The notes: a model not told the origin generated them from the letters alone. DNA of 64,000 nt from Bacteroidota bacterium (GCA_023387985.1 JAEWHC010000009.1:558001-622000); one strand, 5' to 3'; shown: positions 8,422 to 18,645, counted from the stretch's first letter. Made by a program: numbers and translations.

Positions 8422-10138
8422 TACAACACGGATCAATATCCAAAGTGGAGGCAAAGAACAGAACAGTTTTGATGCGATAGTTATTGGAAGCGGGATTAGC
8501 GGAGGGTTTGCCGCCAAGGAATTGTGCGACCTTGGACTAAAGACCCTGGTGCTGGAACGTGGAAGAGATGTGCAACATTTGAAGGATTACCCGACCATGA
8601 ATCTCGACCCCTGGGAATTGCCTCACCGTGGTTGGGTTGTAAACAAGATCCGTCAGGAAAATCCGGTAACCAGTAAGGCTGCCGGTTTTGGCGAAGACAC
8701 CATGCATTTTTTCATTCGAGATGCGGAACATCCGTATATCCAGGAAAAACCTTTTGACTGGATACGCGGATATCAGGTCGGTGGAAAATCGCTGACCTGG
8801 GGAAGGAGCTGCCAACGCTGGAGCGATTGGGATTTCAGGGCGCCTCATGTACTGGGGTATGGCATTGAATGGCCCATTGGTTACGCGGATATTGCCCCGT
8901 GGTACAGCCATGTGGAAAAGTTCGTGGGTATTTGTGGCCGGGCCGAAAATGTTCCGTCGATGCCTGACGGGGAATTTTTACCGCCGGTTGAAATGAATTG
9001 TGTAGAAGAGCATTTTCGCAAAACCCTGAAGGAAAAATTCAACCGCCATTATATCCATGGACGTTGGGCCCATATCACAAGGCCCGATCCCATATACTTA
9101 AAACAGGGCAGGGGACAATGCCAAAACCGGAATCTTTGTATGCGTGGATGTCCTTATGGCGGATATTTTTCTTCCAATTCTTCTACTTTGCCCTGGGCCA
9201 TGAAAACGGGTAACCTGACCATCAGGCCGCGGAGTGTAGTACACAGCATTATTTATGATGAAAGTGCTGGAAGAGCAACCGGGGTGCGGGTTATTGATGC
9301 ACTCACCAAAGTTGCAACAGAATATTTTGCCCGTGTCATCTTCGTAAATGCGTCAGCGTTAAACTCCAACTTGATCCTGCTGAATTCCAAATCCTCCCGT
9401 TTCCGGGATGGACTGGGAAACGACAGCGGAACCCTTGGAAAATTTATTGGTTTTCATTTGTACCGTGCCGGAATGGGTGGCGCGTTTGAAGGTTTTCAGG
9501 ACAAGTATTATAAATCGCGCAGGCCAACGGAATGTGTGATTCCTAATTTTAGAAATTTTGGAAAACAGGATACGGATTTTGTGGGTGGGTATGTAATTTT
9601 CAGCGGTGCGGCACGAGCCAGAAAAGACTGGGATCTGCCTGCAGGTGTTGGGAGTGAATGGAAATCAGGATTGAGTGATCCGGGAAATTGGACAGCTTAT
9701 ATGTACATGCAAGGCGAAACCATAATGAAGGCTGAAAACCATGTGCGGTTGAGTACGGAAAAGAAAGATGATTACGACATGCCGTTGTTGATCACCTCTG
9801 TTGGGTATGATGATAATGACGACAAAATGGTAAATGATTTCATTGAACAAAGCAGGCTGATGTTTGAATCAACCGGTGCCATCAACATTTCCGGAGGGGA
9901 TAATCACCAGCCACCGGGCCTGGATATCCATGAAATGGGCGGCGTAAGAATGGGGAAGGATCCAAAAACCAGCATGCTGAACAAATGGAATCAATTGCAT
10001 GAAGTGCCCAACGTTTTTGTAACGGATGGTGCCGGCATGGCAAGCACCGGCAATCAAAGCCCCTCTGTTTTGTATATGGCATTTGCGGCAAGGTCAGCAC
10101 ATTTTGCTGCCGGGCAAATGAAAAAAGGAAATCTCTGA
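8414..10138 (+). CDS. GMC-family FAD-dependent oxidoreductase
   Basis: A 574-residue flavoprotein oxidising an alcohol or sugar. The N-terminal dinucleotide-binding motif is AIVIGSGISGG (residues 21-31). A Cys-rich stretch CQNRNLCMRGCPYGGY lies mid-protein. The C-terminal GMC domain has HEMGGVRMG and TDGAGMASTGNQSPSVLYMAFAAR. Bacteroidota members often act on sugars or inositols with a gluconate-dehydrogenase-3-like partner, but none is adjacent here. The frame lacks an early ATG; the GTG at 8414 fits the family N-terminus. DoxX follows 42 bases later. No signal peptide is visible. Confidence 0.87.
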   Translation: MSDTTRINIQSGGKEQNSFDAIVIGSGISGGFAAKELCDLGLKTLVLERGRDVQHLKDYPTMNLDPWELPHRGWVVNKIRQENPVTSKAAGFGEDTMHFFIRDAEHPYIQEKPFDWIRGYQVGGKSLTWGRSCQRWSDWDFRAPHVLGYGIEWPIGYADIAPWYSHVEKFVGICGRAENVPSMPDGEFLPPVEMNCVEEHFRKTLKEKFNRHYIHGRWAHITRPDPIYLKQGRGQCQNRNLCMRGCPYGGYFSSNSSTLPWAMKTGNLTIRPRSVVHSIIYDESAGRATGVRVIDALTKVATEYFARVIFVNASALNSNLILLNSKSSRFRDGLGNDSGTLGKFIGFHLYRAGMGGAFEGFQDKYYKSRRPTECVIPNFRNFGKQDTDFVGGYVIFSGAARARKDWDLPAGVGSEWKSGLSDPGNWTAYMYMQGETIMKAENHVRLSTEKKDDYDMPLLITSVGYDDNDDKMVNDFIEQSRLMFESTGAINISGGDNHQPPGLDIHEMGGVRMGKDPKTSMLNKWNQLHEVPNVFVTDGAGMASTGNQSPSVLYMAFAARSAHFAAGQMKKGNL

Positions 10139-10180
10139 ATCCAATCTTTTTCTTCACTTTGCAGGTAAATTCTTTTCATC

Positions 10181-10609
10181 ATGATCATAGCAAGGCATCT
10201 TCACGACGAACGGACCATTGCTGTTTTCAGGGTGGTGATTGGATTGCTGATCGCCTGGCATGGACTTGAAGTTTTTTACCCGGAAAAAATGGAAATTTAC
10301 CTGGGCTGGCAGAAAATTCAGCATTTCCCCCTGGGGAAATATTTTGTTTATGCCGGTAAGGGAATTGAATTTGTTTGCGGAATATTTCTCGCTCTGGGAT
10401 TTTTGACCAGGATCTCCGCGGCCCTGTTGTTCATGGTTTTTATGTTCATTACTTTTTATGTGGGATCAGCCCGGTTTTGGATGGAGGATCAGCATCCTTT
10501 TATATTTGGCCTGATTGCTTTGTTTTTTGATTTTATCGGTGGTGGAAAATATAGTGTAGATTACTTTATGACCGGCAGGAAAAAGGATAGTTCGGTTGAC
10601 CATAGCTAG
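10181..10609 (+). CDS. DoxX-family membrane protein
   Basis: A 142-residue protein with four hydrophobic segments and the DoxX-like pattern: RVVIGLLIAWHGLEVF in helix 1, GKGIEFVCGIFLALGFLTR in helix 2, then FITFYVG and a last helix near 105-125. DoxX proteins are small inner-membrane proteins related to quinol-oxidase subunits or linked to redox stress; the reaction of most is unknown. It sits 42 bases downstream of the GMC oxidoreductase on the same strand, so it might pass electrons from it. That is an inference from adjacency only. Confidence 0.8.
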   Translation: MIIARHLHDERTIAVFRVVIGLLIAWHGLEVFYPEKMEIYLGWQKIQHFPLGKYFVYAGKGIEFVCGIFLALGFLTRISAALLFMVFMFITFYVGSARFWMEDQHPFIFGLIALFFDFIGGGKYSVDYFMTGRKKDSSVDHS

Positions 10610-10728
10610 TGCCCGTTGCCGCTTGCCAGTGGGCAATACCGGCGGACATTGCGCAGCATGAAGGGAAGTTGCGTTAGCCGGTCGGCAATAAGCGCCCGGC
10701 CTCAGCGTAACTTTCAATAAGGCTTTAG

Positions 10729-10736
10729 TAAATTTG
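10729..10736 (+). promoter_or_regulatory. Candidate Bacteroidota -7 element for the GH43 gene
   Basis: TAAATTTG is an exact match to the TAnnTTTG -7 box, 35 bases before the GH43 ATG. No TTTG box lies 19 bases further up, so only half of the promoter is supported. Confidence 0.4.
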
Positions 10737-10770
10737 GAATTGGTCCAGATCATTCTTAATAATTCAAAAA

Positions 10771-12537
10771 ATGAAGAACATTTTTTTGGTGCTTTGCTTC
10801 TCATTTTTCATGGTTATTCATTTAAATGGCCAGCAAAGCACGTATTGTAACCCCATCAACATTGATTATGGCTATACCCCAATTCCGAATTTCAGCAACT
10901 GGGGACGGCACAGGGCAACCGCAGATCCGGTTGTTGTGAATTACCAGGGCGATTACTATTTGTTCAGTACCAACCAATGGGGTTATTGGTGGAGCAGTGA
11001 TATGCTCAACTGGAATTTTGTAAGCCGGAAATTTTTGCGTCCATGGAACACCGGAACATATGATGAGCTTTGTGCGCCTGCAGTTGGGATTATTGGCGAT
11101 ACCATGCTTGTATTTGGTTCCACGTATACATCCACCTTCACCATTTGGATGAGTACAAACCCCAAAGGCAATGAGTGGAAGCCGCTTGTCGATTCTTTTG
11201 AACCCGGTGGTTGGGATCCTTCTTTTTTTACAGATGAGGATGGGCGGTTATACCTGTACAACGGCAGCAGTAATGTCTGGCCGTTCTATGGCATAGAACT
11301 CAATCGCGCAACAATGGATCCTTACGGGACCCGTAAAGAAATGTATGTATTGCAGCATTGGCGCTATGGCTGGCAAAGGTTTGGCGAACACATGGACAAT
11401 ACCTTCCTTGACCCTTTTATCGAAGGCAGCCACATGACAAAGCACAATGGAAAATACTATTTACAGTATGGCGCTCCGGGCACTGAATTCAGCGGATACG
11501 CTGATGGTTTACTGGTCGGCACCGGTCCGCTTGGCCCCTGGCAACCGCAATCGGATCCCCTCAGCATGAAGCTTGGCGGCTATGTGAGGGGCGCAGGTCA
11601 TGGCGCAACATTTGAGGACAATTTTGGCCAATACTGGCATATTTCCACTACCGTGGTTTCGGTAAAAAATACTTTTGAAAGAAGGCTGGGCATCTGGCCT
11701 GCAGGCTTTGATGAGGACGATGTAATGTATTGCAATACCACACTGGGAGATTATCCGCACTATATCCCAACTGCAGAAATAGAAGGACGTTATGGAAAGA
11801 ATGGTTTGTCCCCTTATTTTACCGGATGGATGCTGTTGAATTACAACAAGCCTGTGCGGGCATCCAGCACACTTGGTGGGTTTGTGCCAAACAATGCGGT
11901 GGATGAAATCACCAAAACTTACTGGAGCGCAAAAACCGGGAACAGCGGTGAATGGTTCGAAACTGACCTGGGACAGCTCAGCCGGGTAAATGCTTTTCAG
12001 ATTAATTACGCCGACCAGGATGTGGAGGATGACCGGTTGGGCAAGGTGAGCGGACAATTTCATCAATACAAAATGTATTATTCTGCCGATGGGAAGAAAT
12101 GGAATTTACTAACGGATAAGAGCAGAAATCATAGCGATATTCCGCATGAATACCTGGAACTGACTACACCAATACAAGCGCGTTATTTGCGCCTTGAAAA
12201 TGTGAAAATGCCTACAGGGAAATTTGCTTTAAGTGGTTTCAGGGTTTTTGGACATGGAAATGGCGCGGTACCCGAAGCCGTTGAAGGCTTTGTGGTGCTG
12301 AGGACAGAAAAAGATAAACGCAGCGCGTTTCTGAAATGGAAACCCGTGGACAATGCTTTCGCTTACAATATTTTTTATGGTACGCATCCAGAAAAATTGT
12401 ACACCAGCATCATGGTGCATTCAAACAATGAATGCTGGCTCAAAACCATGGACAGCCAAAAGAAATATTATTTTTCGATCCAAAGTATAAATGAGAATGG
12501 TGTGGGCGAAAGAAGCAAGGTGATGGAGGTGCAGTAA
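10771..12537 (+). CDS. Family 43 glycoside hydrolase with F5/8C and FN3-like modules
   Basis: A 588-residue secreted enzyme; the signal peptide ends around residue 20 (HLNGQ). Residues 22-345 form a five-bladed propeller of the GH43 type. The proposed triad is Asp52 in RATADPVVV (base), Asp149 in GGWDPSFFTDEDG (pKa modulator) and Glu218 in PFIEGSHM (acid). Residues 355-485 resemble a discoidin/F5-8C carbohydrate-binding module (AVDEITKTYWSA, RYLRLEN). The last 90 residues look like a fibronectin type III module. Typical GH43 substrates are arabinan, xylan or galactan side chains; specificity is not readable here. Confidence 0.88.
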   Translation: MKNIFLVLCFSFFMVIHLNGQQSTYCNPINIDYGYTPIPNFSNWGRHRATADPVVVNYQGDYYLFSTNQWGYWWSSDMLNWNFVSRKFLRPWNTGTYDELCAPAVGIIGDTMLVFGSTYTSTFTIWMSTNPKGNEWKPLVDSFEPGGWDPSFFTDEDGRLYLYNGSSNVWPFYGIELNRATMDPYGTRKEMYVLQHWRYGWQRFGEHMDNTFLDPFIEGSHMTKHNGKYYLQYGAPGTEFSGYADGLLVGTGPLGPWQPQSDPLSMKLGGYVRGAGHGATFEDNFGQYWHISTTVVSVKNTFERRLGIWPAGFDEDDVMYCNTTLGDYPHYIPTAEIEGRYGKNGLSPYFTGWMLLNYNKPVRASSTLGGFVPNNAVDEITKTYWSAKTGNSGEWFETDLGQLSRVNAFQINYADQDVEDDRLGKVSGQFHQYKMYYSADGKKWNLLTDKSRNHSDIPHEYLELTTPIQARYLRLENVKMPTGKFALSGFRVFGHGNGAVPEAVEGFVVLRTEKDKRSAFLKWKPVDNAFAYNIFYGTHPEKLYTSIMVHSNNECWLKTMDSQKKYYFSIQSINENGVGERSKVMEVQ

Positions 12538-12702
12538 TGGGTGTTGCCTGTTTGCCTGTTGCAGGTTTGTGGCTGCGTTTGCAGGGTTAATGCCTTTCGT
12601 GCCTGATCTCCTGCACAAGCCCAGCTCATTGGAAAAGGAATTCGTCGGGTTTGCAGGTTGTAGAATTTATTTGGATAAGCAGAATTACAAAATAGGGATA
12701 CC

Positions 12703-13374
12703 ATGAAAATAAGAAATATTATTTTAGGTGCATTATGGGGATTTATCATGTTGGGCGGCCCGCAAATCCATGCACAGGACAACTGGCCCTTTATCAACGA
12801 TATCAGGAATTTCCATCGCCAGGACAGTCTGCAATTTCCGGCAGGTGGGGCAAATCTATTTGTGGGAAGTTCTTCATTTACGATGTGGAATAACATTCAT
12901 GATTTTTTCCCTGGAAAGAAATTGCTGAACCGGGCATTTGGAGGCAGTACCCTCGAAGATCTGATCCGGTATCGTTACGATGTGATTTTTCCATATGATC
13001 CGGCTCAGATCATTATGTATTGTGGAGAGAATGATTTCGCGGCAAGTGATACGGTGCAGGTGCAGACGGTTGTCAACCGTTTCATTTCTCTTTTTGAAAT
13101 GATCCGGCTAAAATATCCCCAAATTCCGTTTGCCTATGTTAGCATGAAGCCAAGCCCGAGCCGGGAAAAACTGATGCCCAAATTTGATGCGGCGAATATT
13201 CTGATTCGTGATTACCTGGCCCGCCAATCCAGGGCCACCTACGTGGACGCCTACAGCGCTATGCTGCAGCCCAATGGTAAACCGCTGATGAACATCTGGC
13301 TTGATGACAAACTGCACATGAACATCAACGGATATATTATCTGGCAGGGATTGCTACGCAGGATATTGCTTTAA
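12703..13374 (+). CDS. SGNH/GDSL-family hydrolase
   Basis: A 223-residue secreted esterase, with a signal peptide ending near residue 24 (HAQ). SGNH blocks are visible. Block I is FVGSSSFTMW, where the usual GDS reads GSS, as in platelet-activating-factor-acetylhydrolase-like members. Block II is NRAFGGSTLED, block III is YCGENDFA and block V is LDDKLHMN. Likely role: deacetylation of a polysaccharide or lipid, in keeping with the flanking GH43 and GH3 genes. It is separated from GH43 by 165 bases and is convergent with the GH3 gene. Confidence 0.85.
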   Translation: MKIRNIILGALWGFIMLGGPQIHAQDNWPFINDIRNFHRQDSLQFPAGGANLFVGSSSFTMWNNIHDFFPGKKLLNRAFGGSTLEDLIRYRYDVIFPYDPAQIIMYCGENDFAASDTVQVQTVVNRFISLFEMIRLKYPQIPFAYVSMKPSPSREKLMPKFDAANILIRDYLARQSRATYVDAYSAMLQPNGKPLMNIWLDDKLHMNINGYIIWQGLLRRILL

Positions 13375-13559
13375 GGAAGTACCAGGTTGCCCTTACCAGG
13401 TATCTGACATCAAATAAGCGATGCAACCATGGCCTGGTGAATGATGATATGGAACTCAAACCTGCACCAACAAGCACAAATCTATGTTCTGGCTGAAGTC
13501 CGAAACCTAAGGTTTCATTCAAATCAAAAGGATGATGGACGCGGTATTGTACTTAATGG

Positions 13560-15857
13560 TTATTTGTTCCAATTGATCCGCTGTACCTTCACCTGATTGC
13601 TGCTACTACCGATCATGATATCAAATTCACCCGGCTCCCAAACGAAATCCAGATTATAATTGTAGAATTTAAGATCTTCCGGGGTGATTTCAAAACTTAT
13701 GGTTTTTGTTTCGCCTTTCCGGATTAATATTTTCTGGAAACCTTTCAACTCCTGTACCGGCCTTGTGGTTGATCCCACAAGATCACGTATATACAATTGC
13801 ACCACTTCTTTACCGTCCACATTCCCGGTGTTTGAAACGTCGATGCTCGCGGTGAGTTTTTCATTGCCATTGAGGTTGGATTTGCTCAGCCGCAGATCTC
13901 CATAAGAAAATGTTGTATAACTCAGCCCGTAGCCAAAATAGAATTGAGGTTCATTGGTTACATCAAGGTAATTGGAACGGAACTTTTGAAACCATTCGCC
14001 GGTCAATGGACGACCGGTATTTTTATGGTTATAAAAAATCGGGATCTGTCCCACATTTTGGGGCCATGTAGAGGTCAATTTACCGGAAGGATTCACCTCT
14101 CCAAACAGAACATCGGCAATGGCATAACCGGCTTCACCCCCCGGGAACCATACATTCAGTATAGCCGGAAAATTTTCATATTCCCATTTAATGGTCAACG
14201 GCCTTCCGGTAAACAACACGATCACTACAGGTTTGCCGGTTGCTTTCAATGCTTTAAGCAAATCTTTCTGGGCATCCGGAATATCAATGGTGGAACGGCT
14301 GCTTGCTTCTCCACTCATTTCAGCGCTTTCGCCTACGGCAGCTACGATCACATCAGCATTTGCAGCAATGGCCAGGGCTTCATCCAAAATCACTTTCGGA
14401 TCACGGTTATCCCGGTTTAGGGTTTTACCAAACATGGTGGCGTTTTCTTCAAATTTGGCATCATAAGCAAGGTTGCTTCCTTTGGCATAGGTAATGGAAG
14501 TATTGGCTCCACCAACAGTCTGCATGCCTTGCAATACGGGAATACCTTTGGCATGTTCGGCAGCCACGCTCCAGGTGCCGGCCATGTTTACGTTATTATT
14601 GGCCAATGGCCCTACAAGCGCAATTTTCGTTCCCCGTTTCAGTGGAAGAAGACCGCCTTCATTTTTCATCAGCACCATGCTTTCAGCGGCGATGGCTCTC
14701 GCTTCATTGCGGTTGGCCTGATTGTATACATCCCTTGCAGGACGCGATAGATCGCAATATTTATAAGGATCATTAAAGAGGCCGAGATTGTATTTCATTT
14801 CCAGAACCCGGCGTACAGCGGTATTGATGCTTTCCATATGCACTTTATTCTCATCCAGCGATTTTTTGAGGGTAGTTAAAAACCCTTCGCCCACCATATC
14901 CATATCCACACCGGCATTCATAGCAAGAGCGCTTACGGTTTGCAGATCACCCATGCCATGCGCGATCATTTCATTGATTGCCGTATAATCCGTTACCACC
15001 ATTCCATCGAAACCCCATTGTTTACGCAATACATCCGTCATCAGCCATTTGTTGCCGGAAGCAGGAATGCCGTCTATTTCGTTGAAGGAAGTCATAACGG
15101 TGCCTACGCCTGCATCAACCGCGGCTTTATACGGTGGGAAATATTCATTGTACATCCGGTGGTGGCTCATATCTGTTGTGCCATAATCGCGGCCGGCTTC
15201 CGAGGCCCCGTAAAGGGCGAAATGTTTTACACAGGCCATCATCGTTGTATCGCTGCGGTAATCATTTCCCTGATAGCCACGCACAAATGCTTTGGCAATT
15301 TCACTTCCGAGGTAGGGGTCTTCACCTATACCTTCCGAAACACGTCCCCAACGCGGATCGCGGGCAATATCGACCATAGGGGAAAATGTCCAGGATATGC
15401 CATCCGCTGTAGATTCCTTGGCGGCGATCTGTGCGCTGCGTTCAATGGCCTTCATGTCCCAACTTGAACTCAAGCCAAGGGGAATGGGAAAAACGGTTTG
15501 ATATCCATGAATGACATCCATGCCAAAAACAAGGGGAATTTTTAACCGGCTTTCTTCTACCGCTACCCGCTGCACTTCACGAATCTTGGCCACCCCTTTG
15601 ATATTGAATAATCCGCCAACTTCGCCTTTTCTGATCTTATCGGCAATATTGCTGCTTTGGGCCTGGCCGGTGGTAATGTCTCCGGCGGCAGGCAAATTGA
15701 GCTGCCCAAGTTTTTCTTCGAGCGTCATCTGGCTGAGAAGCCGGTCAACAAACGAATCCATGTTATCTTGCGAAGGGGTTGTTGCTTTCTGCTGTGCACA
15801 GGCGGTAATGCTCATCACGGCAATGAGGGCAAATCCTAACAGGCGGTTGGTTGTCAT
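13560..15857 (-). CDS. Family 3 beta-glucosidase, lipoprotein (BglX-like)
   Basis: A 765-residue enzyme releasing terminal beta-linked glucose, or a related sugar, from oligosaccharides. The lipoprotein signal ends at Cys20 (SITAC). Domain order: the GH3 N-terminal barrel (FGMDVIHGYQTVFPIPLG, SPMVDIARDPRWGRVSE, CVKHFALYGASEAGRDY) with the nucleophile Asp290 in GFDGMVVTD; the alpha/beta sandwich (VLFTGRPLT, WFPGGEAG); and a C-terminal FN3-like domain (KEVVQLYIRD, ELKGFQK). Length fits BglX. It is followed by no co-directional gene; the GH2 gene lies 112 bases upstream on the same strand. Confidence 0.92.
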   Translation of the reverse strand: MTTNRLLGFALIAVMSITACAQQKATTPSQDNMDSFVDRLLSQMTLEEKLGQLNLPAAGDITTGQAQSSNIADKIRKGEVGGLFNIKGVAKIREVQRVAVEESRLKIPLVFGMDVIHGYQTVFPIPLGLSSSWDMKAIERSAQIAAKESTADGISWTFSPMVDIARDPRWGRVSEGIGEDPYLGSEIAKAFVRGYQGNDYRSDTTMMACVKHFALYGASEAGRDYGTTDMSHHRMYNEYFPPYKAAVDAGVGTVMTSFNEIDGIPASGNKWLMTDVLRKQWGFDGMVVTDYTAINEMIAHGMGDLQTVSALAMNAGVDMDMVGEGFLTTLKKSLDENKVHMESINTAVRRVLEMKYNLGLFNDPYKYCDLSRPARDVYNQANRNEARAIAAESMVLMKNEGGLLPLKRGTKIALVGPLANNNVNMAGTWSVAAEHAKGIPVLQGMQTVGGANTSITYAKGSNLAYDAKFEENATMFGKTLNRDNRDPKVILDEALAIAANADVIVAAVGESAEMSGEASSRSTIDIPDAQKDLLKALKATGKPVVIVLFTGRPLTIKWEYENFPAILNVWFPGGEAGYAIADVLFGEVNPSGKLTSTWPQNVGQIPIFYNHKNTGRPLTGEWFQKFRSNYLDVTNEPQFYFGYGLSYTTFSYGDLRLSKSNLNGNEKLTASIDVSNTGNVDGKEVVQLYIRDLVGSTTRPVQELKGFQKILIRKGETKTISFEITPEDLKFYNYNLDFVWEPGEFDIMIGSSSNQVKVQRINWNK

Positions 15858-15969
15858 GAAATAACTATTTTCTGGTTTCGATTTTTTTGAATTCTTAAAG
15901 ATACCAAATTAATGAAAGCAGGGACAGAATTGATATGCAAGTTTGAAAGCCAATGCATACAGTCCCGAA

Positions 15970-18486
15970 CTATTCGCTACGCAGCACGATTTCCCCTTTA
16001 CGAAGCCCCTTGGCACTTGCTTCAAATTTAATGGTGCCGGGCCTTTCATCAGATTGTACGAGTGCGGTTAATTGCCCGCTGAACAATTTCATTTTTGGCT
16101 CCTGGAAGCTTTCCAGGCTCGCCGGATTTCCATTGGCTACCGCTTTGAATTTTCCTGCTCCGGTTACTTTAAAATTGATCTCCGTGGTTTCATTCGGGCA
16201 TTCAATGCCGTTTTTGTCCACAACTTTTACGTTAATGAAAGAGATATCTTTTCCATCTGCACCAATTGTGCTTCTATCAGCAGACAATACGATCCGGTGC
16301 GGTTTGCCTGCAGTACGGATCTCTTTTTCCATGGCAATGCTTCCATTGTCATCATATGCCACCACTTTTACTGTTCCGGGTTCATATTTGGTATCCATCC
16401 ACATCAGGCGGTAACGCTTTTGGCGGGTGAAATTTTTCTTGTCTTCCGATGTTTCCGAATTGAAAACTGTCACGCTGGTATCTTTTTTTCGAATGCCCTG
16501 GCTTCTGCCATTGATGAACAATTCGGCACTTGGGTAGTTGGTATATACAAAAAGCGGTGTTACTTCACGCTCTCGGCCGGGATGCGTCCAGTGCGGAACA
16601 ATATGCAGGGTTTTCTCTGCTTTATTCCAGTGGCTGCGGTAAAGATAAAAGCGGTCTTTGGGAATTCCGGCCAGGTCAACAGCGCCAAACAATGAAGTAT
16701 GGCTTGGCCAGTCGGAATAGTAGGGGGTAGGTTCGCCAATATAATCAAAACCAGTCCAGATGAATTCACCTATTGCATAAGGCAGATCTTCATGTTGCAC
16801 AAAATCATCTTCGGGCAAATTGCTCCAGCTGCAATGCTCCACATCATAAGAAGAAGTTTGATGGTCGTCATATTTATTGCCTTTGGCGGTTACATCCTTC
16901 CGCACTACCGGCCATTTGTAAATGCCCCGTGAGCTTACCGTAGATGCGGTTTCCGTACCCAGGATAATACGTTGTGGCAATACGGAATAAGCTTCCTGGT
17001 AGCGATGCGGACGATAGTTGAACCCCGGAACATCAAGTACTGCGGCCATCATGTTTTTCAACACCGCATCGGGGTTGTCCATACCATTGGTTACCGGCCT
17101 TGTCGGGTCTTCCCGTTTCACGATGTTTTGCATCATCAGGGTCAGTTTGGGCCCCTGGTCATTTTTCCATTGGTCAGGCACTTCATTGCCAATGCACCAC
17201 ATCACAATGCTGGGATTGTTCCGGAAATTGCGAACGAGGTTTACGAGATCTTTTTCCACCCATTCATCATAATATTTATGGTAGCCGTTTGCAAGTTTTG
17301 GTGTCTTCCATTCATCAAAACTTTCGGCCATTACCATCATGCCCATTTCATCACAAATCGCTACAAATTCAGGTGCCGGCATATTGTGTGAGGTGCGAAT
17401 TGCGTTTACGCCCATATCCTGCATAATACGCACCTGCCGGCGGATGGCGGCCTCATTTACAGCTGCGCCAAGGGGGCCCAGGTCATGGTGATTGCATACA
17501 CCCTGGAATACCAGTTTTTCTCCGTTGAGGTAAAACCCGTCATCAGGACGAAAATCGAGGCTGCGGATACCAAAACGCGTAGTATAAGTATCCCTTAATT
17601 CTTCGCCTTTATAAAGCTTGCTTTCCGCGAAATAAAGGTTGGGCTGTTTTACGCCCCATAGCCTGGGATTTGCCACAAAAAGGGTTTGATTGAAACTGTT
17701 CTGACTGAAATTACCCAGTTCGGTGGCTTCTTGAGCAATCACCCGGCCTTTATCATCCCTGACCTCCGTTATGAGTTTATAGTCTACTCCGGGTTCCGCG
17801 CCGTCGATTTGGGTTTTGATGTTTACTTCTGCAAATTGTTTGTTGACAACCGGCGTGGTTACCTGTGTTCCCCAAATGGGTATATGTTCTTTTTCGGTAA
17901 CAATAATGTGCACATTGCGGTAAAGTCCTGCCCCGGGATACCAGCGGCTGCTTTCCACAAAATTTTCAAGTTTAACGGCCAATGTATTTTTCTCGCCGGC
18001 TTTTACGTGTGGGGTAATGTCGAAATAAAAACTATTGTATCCATTTGGCCAGTACCCGACTTTCTGCCCATTCACATACACTTCGCTGTTGCTCATGGCG
18101 CCATCAAACTTTACAAAGGCTTTTTTTCCGTGTGCAAATCCCGGTGCAACAAATTGGGTACGGTACAGCCCAATACCAACAAAAGGCAGACCGCCTGTTC
18201 GGCCGGCATGCTCCTGCGCTTCAGTTTGTCCATCCTGAACGATTGCCACGTTTTGTTTGTCATTGTGCATGCTGAACGGGCCGTAAATTGCCCAGTCATG
18301 CGGAACCGACACGGTTTGCCATGCGGCATCATTAAATCCAGGCTGAAAAAATGCCGGGTCTTCAGTTCTTGAAAATTTCCAGTCCTTTTCCAGTTTGATC
18401 TCATTGCGCTGCGCAAAAAGAAATAAAGGAATGTGGAACAGGCCAATTGCGATAAACCGGGTTAATTTCATAAAACTCATTTTCAC
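15970..18486 (-). CDS. Family 2 glycoside hydrolase, beta-galactosidase-like
   Basis: An 838-residue secreted enzyme whose signal peptide ends near LFLFAQ. Domains in order: sugar-binding beta-sandwich (GLYRTQF, WPNGYNSFYFDIT, WYPGAGLYRNV); immunoglobulin-like domain; TIM barrel with acid/base Glu435 in WCIGNEVPDQW and probable nucleophile Glu512 in ILGTETAST; GEFIWTGFDYIGEPTPY; then a DUF4982-like and a further beta domain. This arrangement is typical of Bacteroidota beta-galactosidases. Three in-frame ATGs occur in the first six codons, so the start is uncertain by a few residues. Confidence 0.9.
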   Translation of the reverse strand: MKMSFMKLTRFIAIGLFHIPLFLFAQRNEIKLEKDWKFSRTEDPAFFQPGFNDAAWQTVSVPHDWAIYGPFSMHNDKQNVAIVQDGQTEAQEHAGRTGGLPFVGIGLYRTQFVAPGFAHGKKAFVKFDGAMSNSEVYVNGQKVGYWPNGYNSFYFDITPHVKAGEKNTLAVKLENFVESSRWYPGAGLYRNVHIIVTEKEHIPIWGTQVTTPVVNKQFAEVNIKTQIDGAEPGVDYKLITEVRDDKGRVIAQEATELGNFSQNSFNQTLFVANPRLWGVKQPNLYFAESKLYKGEELRDTYTTRFGIRSLDFRPDDGFYLNGEKLVFQGVCNHHDLGPLGAAVNEAAIRRQVRIMQDMGVNAIRTSHNMPAPEFVAICDEMGMMVMAESFDEWKTPKLANGYHKYYDEWVEKDLVNLVRNFRNNPSIVMWCIGNEVPDQWKNDQGPKLTLMMQNIVKREDPTRPVTNGMDNPDAVLKNMMAAVLDVPGFNYRPHRYQEAYSVLPQRIILGTETASTVSSRGIYKWPVVRKDVTAKGNKYDDHQTSSYDVEHCSWSNLPEDDFVQHEDLPYAIGEFIWTGFDYIGEPTPYYSDWPSHTSLFGAVDLAGIPKDRFYLYRSHWNKAEKTLHIVPHWTHPGREREVTPLFVYTNYPSAELFINGRSQGIRKKDTSVTVFNSETSEDKKNFTRQKRYRLMWMDTKYEPGTVKVVAYDDNGSIAMEKEIRTAGKPHRIVLSADRSTIGADGKDISFINVKVVDKNGIECPNETTEINFKVTGAGKFKAVANGNPASLESFQEPKMKLFSGQLTALVQSDERPGTIKFEASAKGLRKGEIVLRSE

Positions 18487-18540
18487 GATGATTGCTTCAG
18501 GTTAGCTCTTCGCCATTCATAAGGCGATAACGAGGGCTTT

Positions 18541-18548
18541 CAAAGGTA
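18541..18548 (-). promoter_or_regulatory. Candidate -7 element upstream of the GH2 gene
   Basis: On the minus strand this reads TACCTTTG, an exact TAnnTTTG match, 55 bases before the GH2 ATG. No clear TTTG lies at the -33 distance. Confidence 0.4.
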
Positions 18549-18611
18549 GCCAAAATAGGCCTGACAGCTTTTAGAATAAACTCATTAATCGGACGTGGTA
18601 ATATGGTGAAA

Positions 18612-18645
18612 TGGATAAGGCAACTCACCGGAGTTGCCTTATCCA
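18612..18645 (-). terminator. Hairpin downstream of the FadL-like gene
   Basis: A perfect 15-bp inverted repeat with a 4-base loop starts 22 bases after the minus-strand stop at 18667. There is no strong T-run on the minus strand, so it may be a factor-assisted terminator or an mRNA 3'-end stabiliser. Confidence 0.65.

Noticed and set aside
12538..12702. Repeat-like TTGCCTG/TTTGCAGG stretch as an attachment site
   Set aside because: The repeats are short and imperfect, and no integrase or mobile gene is near.
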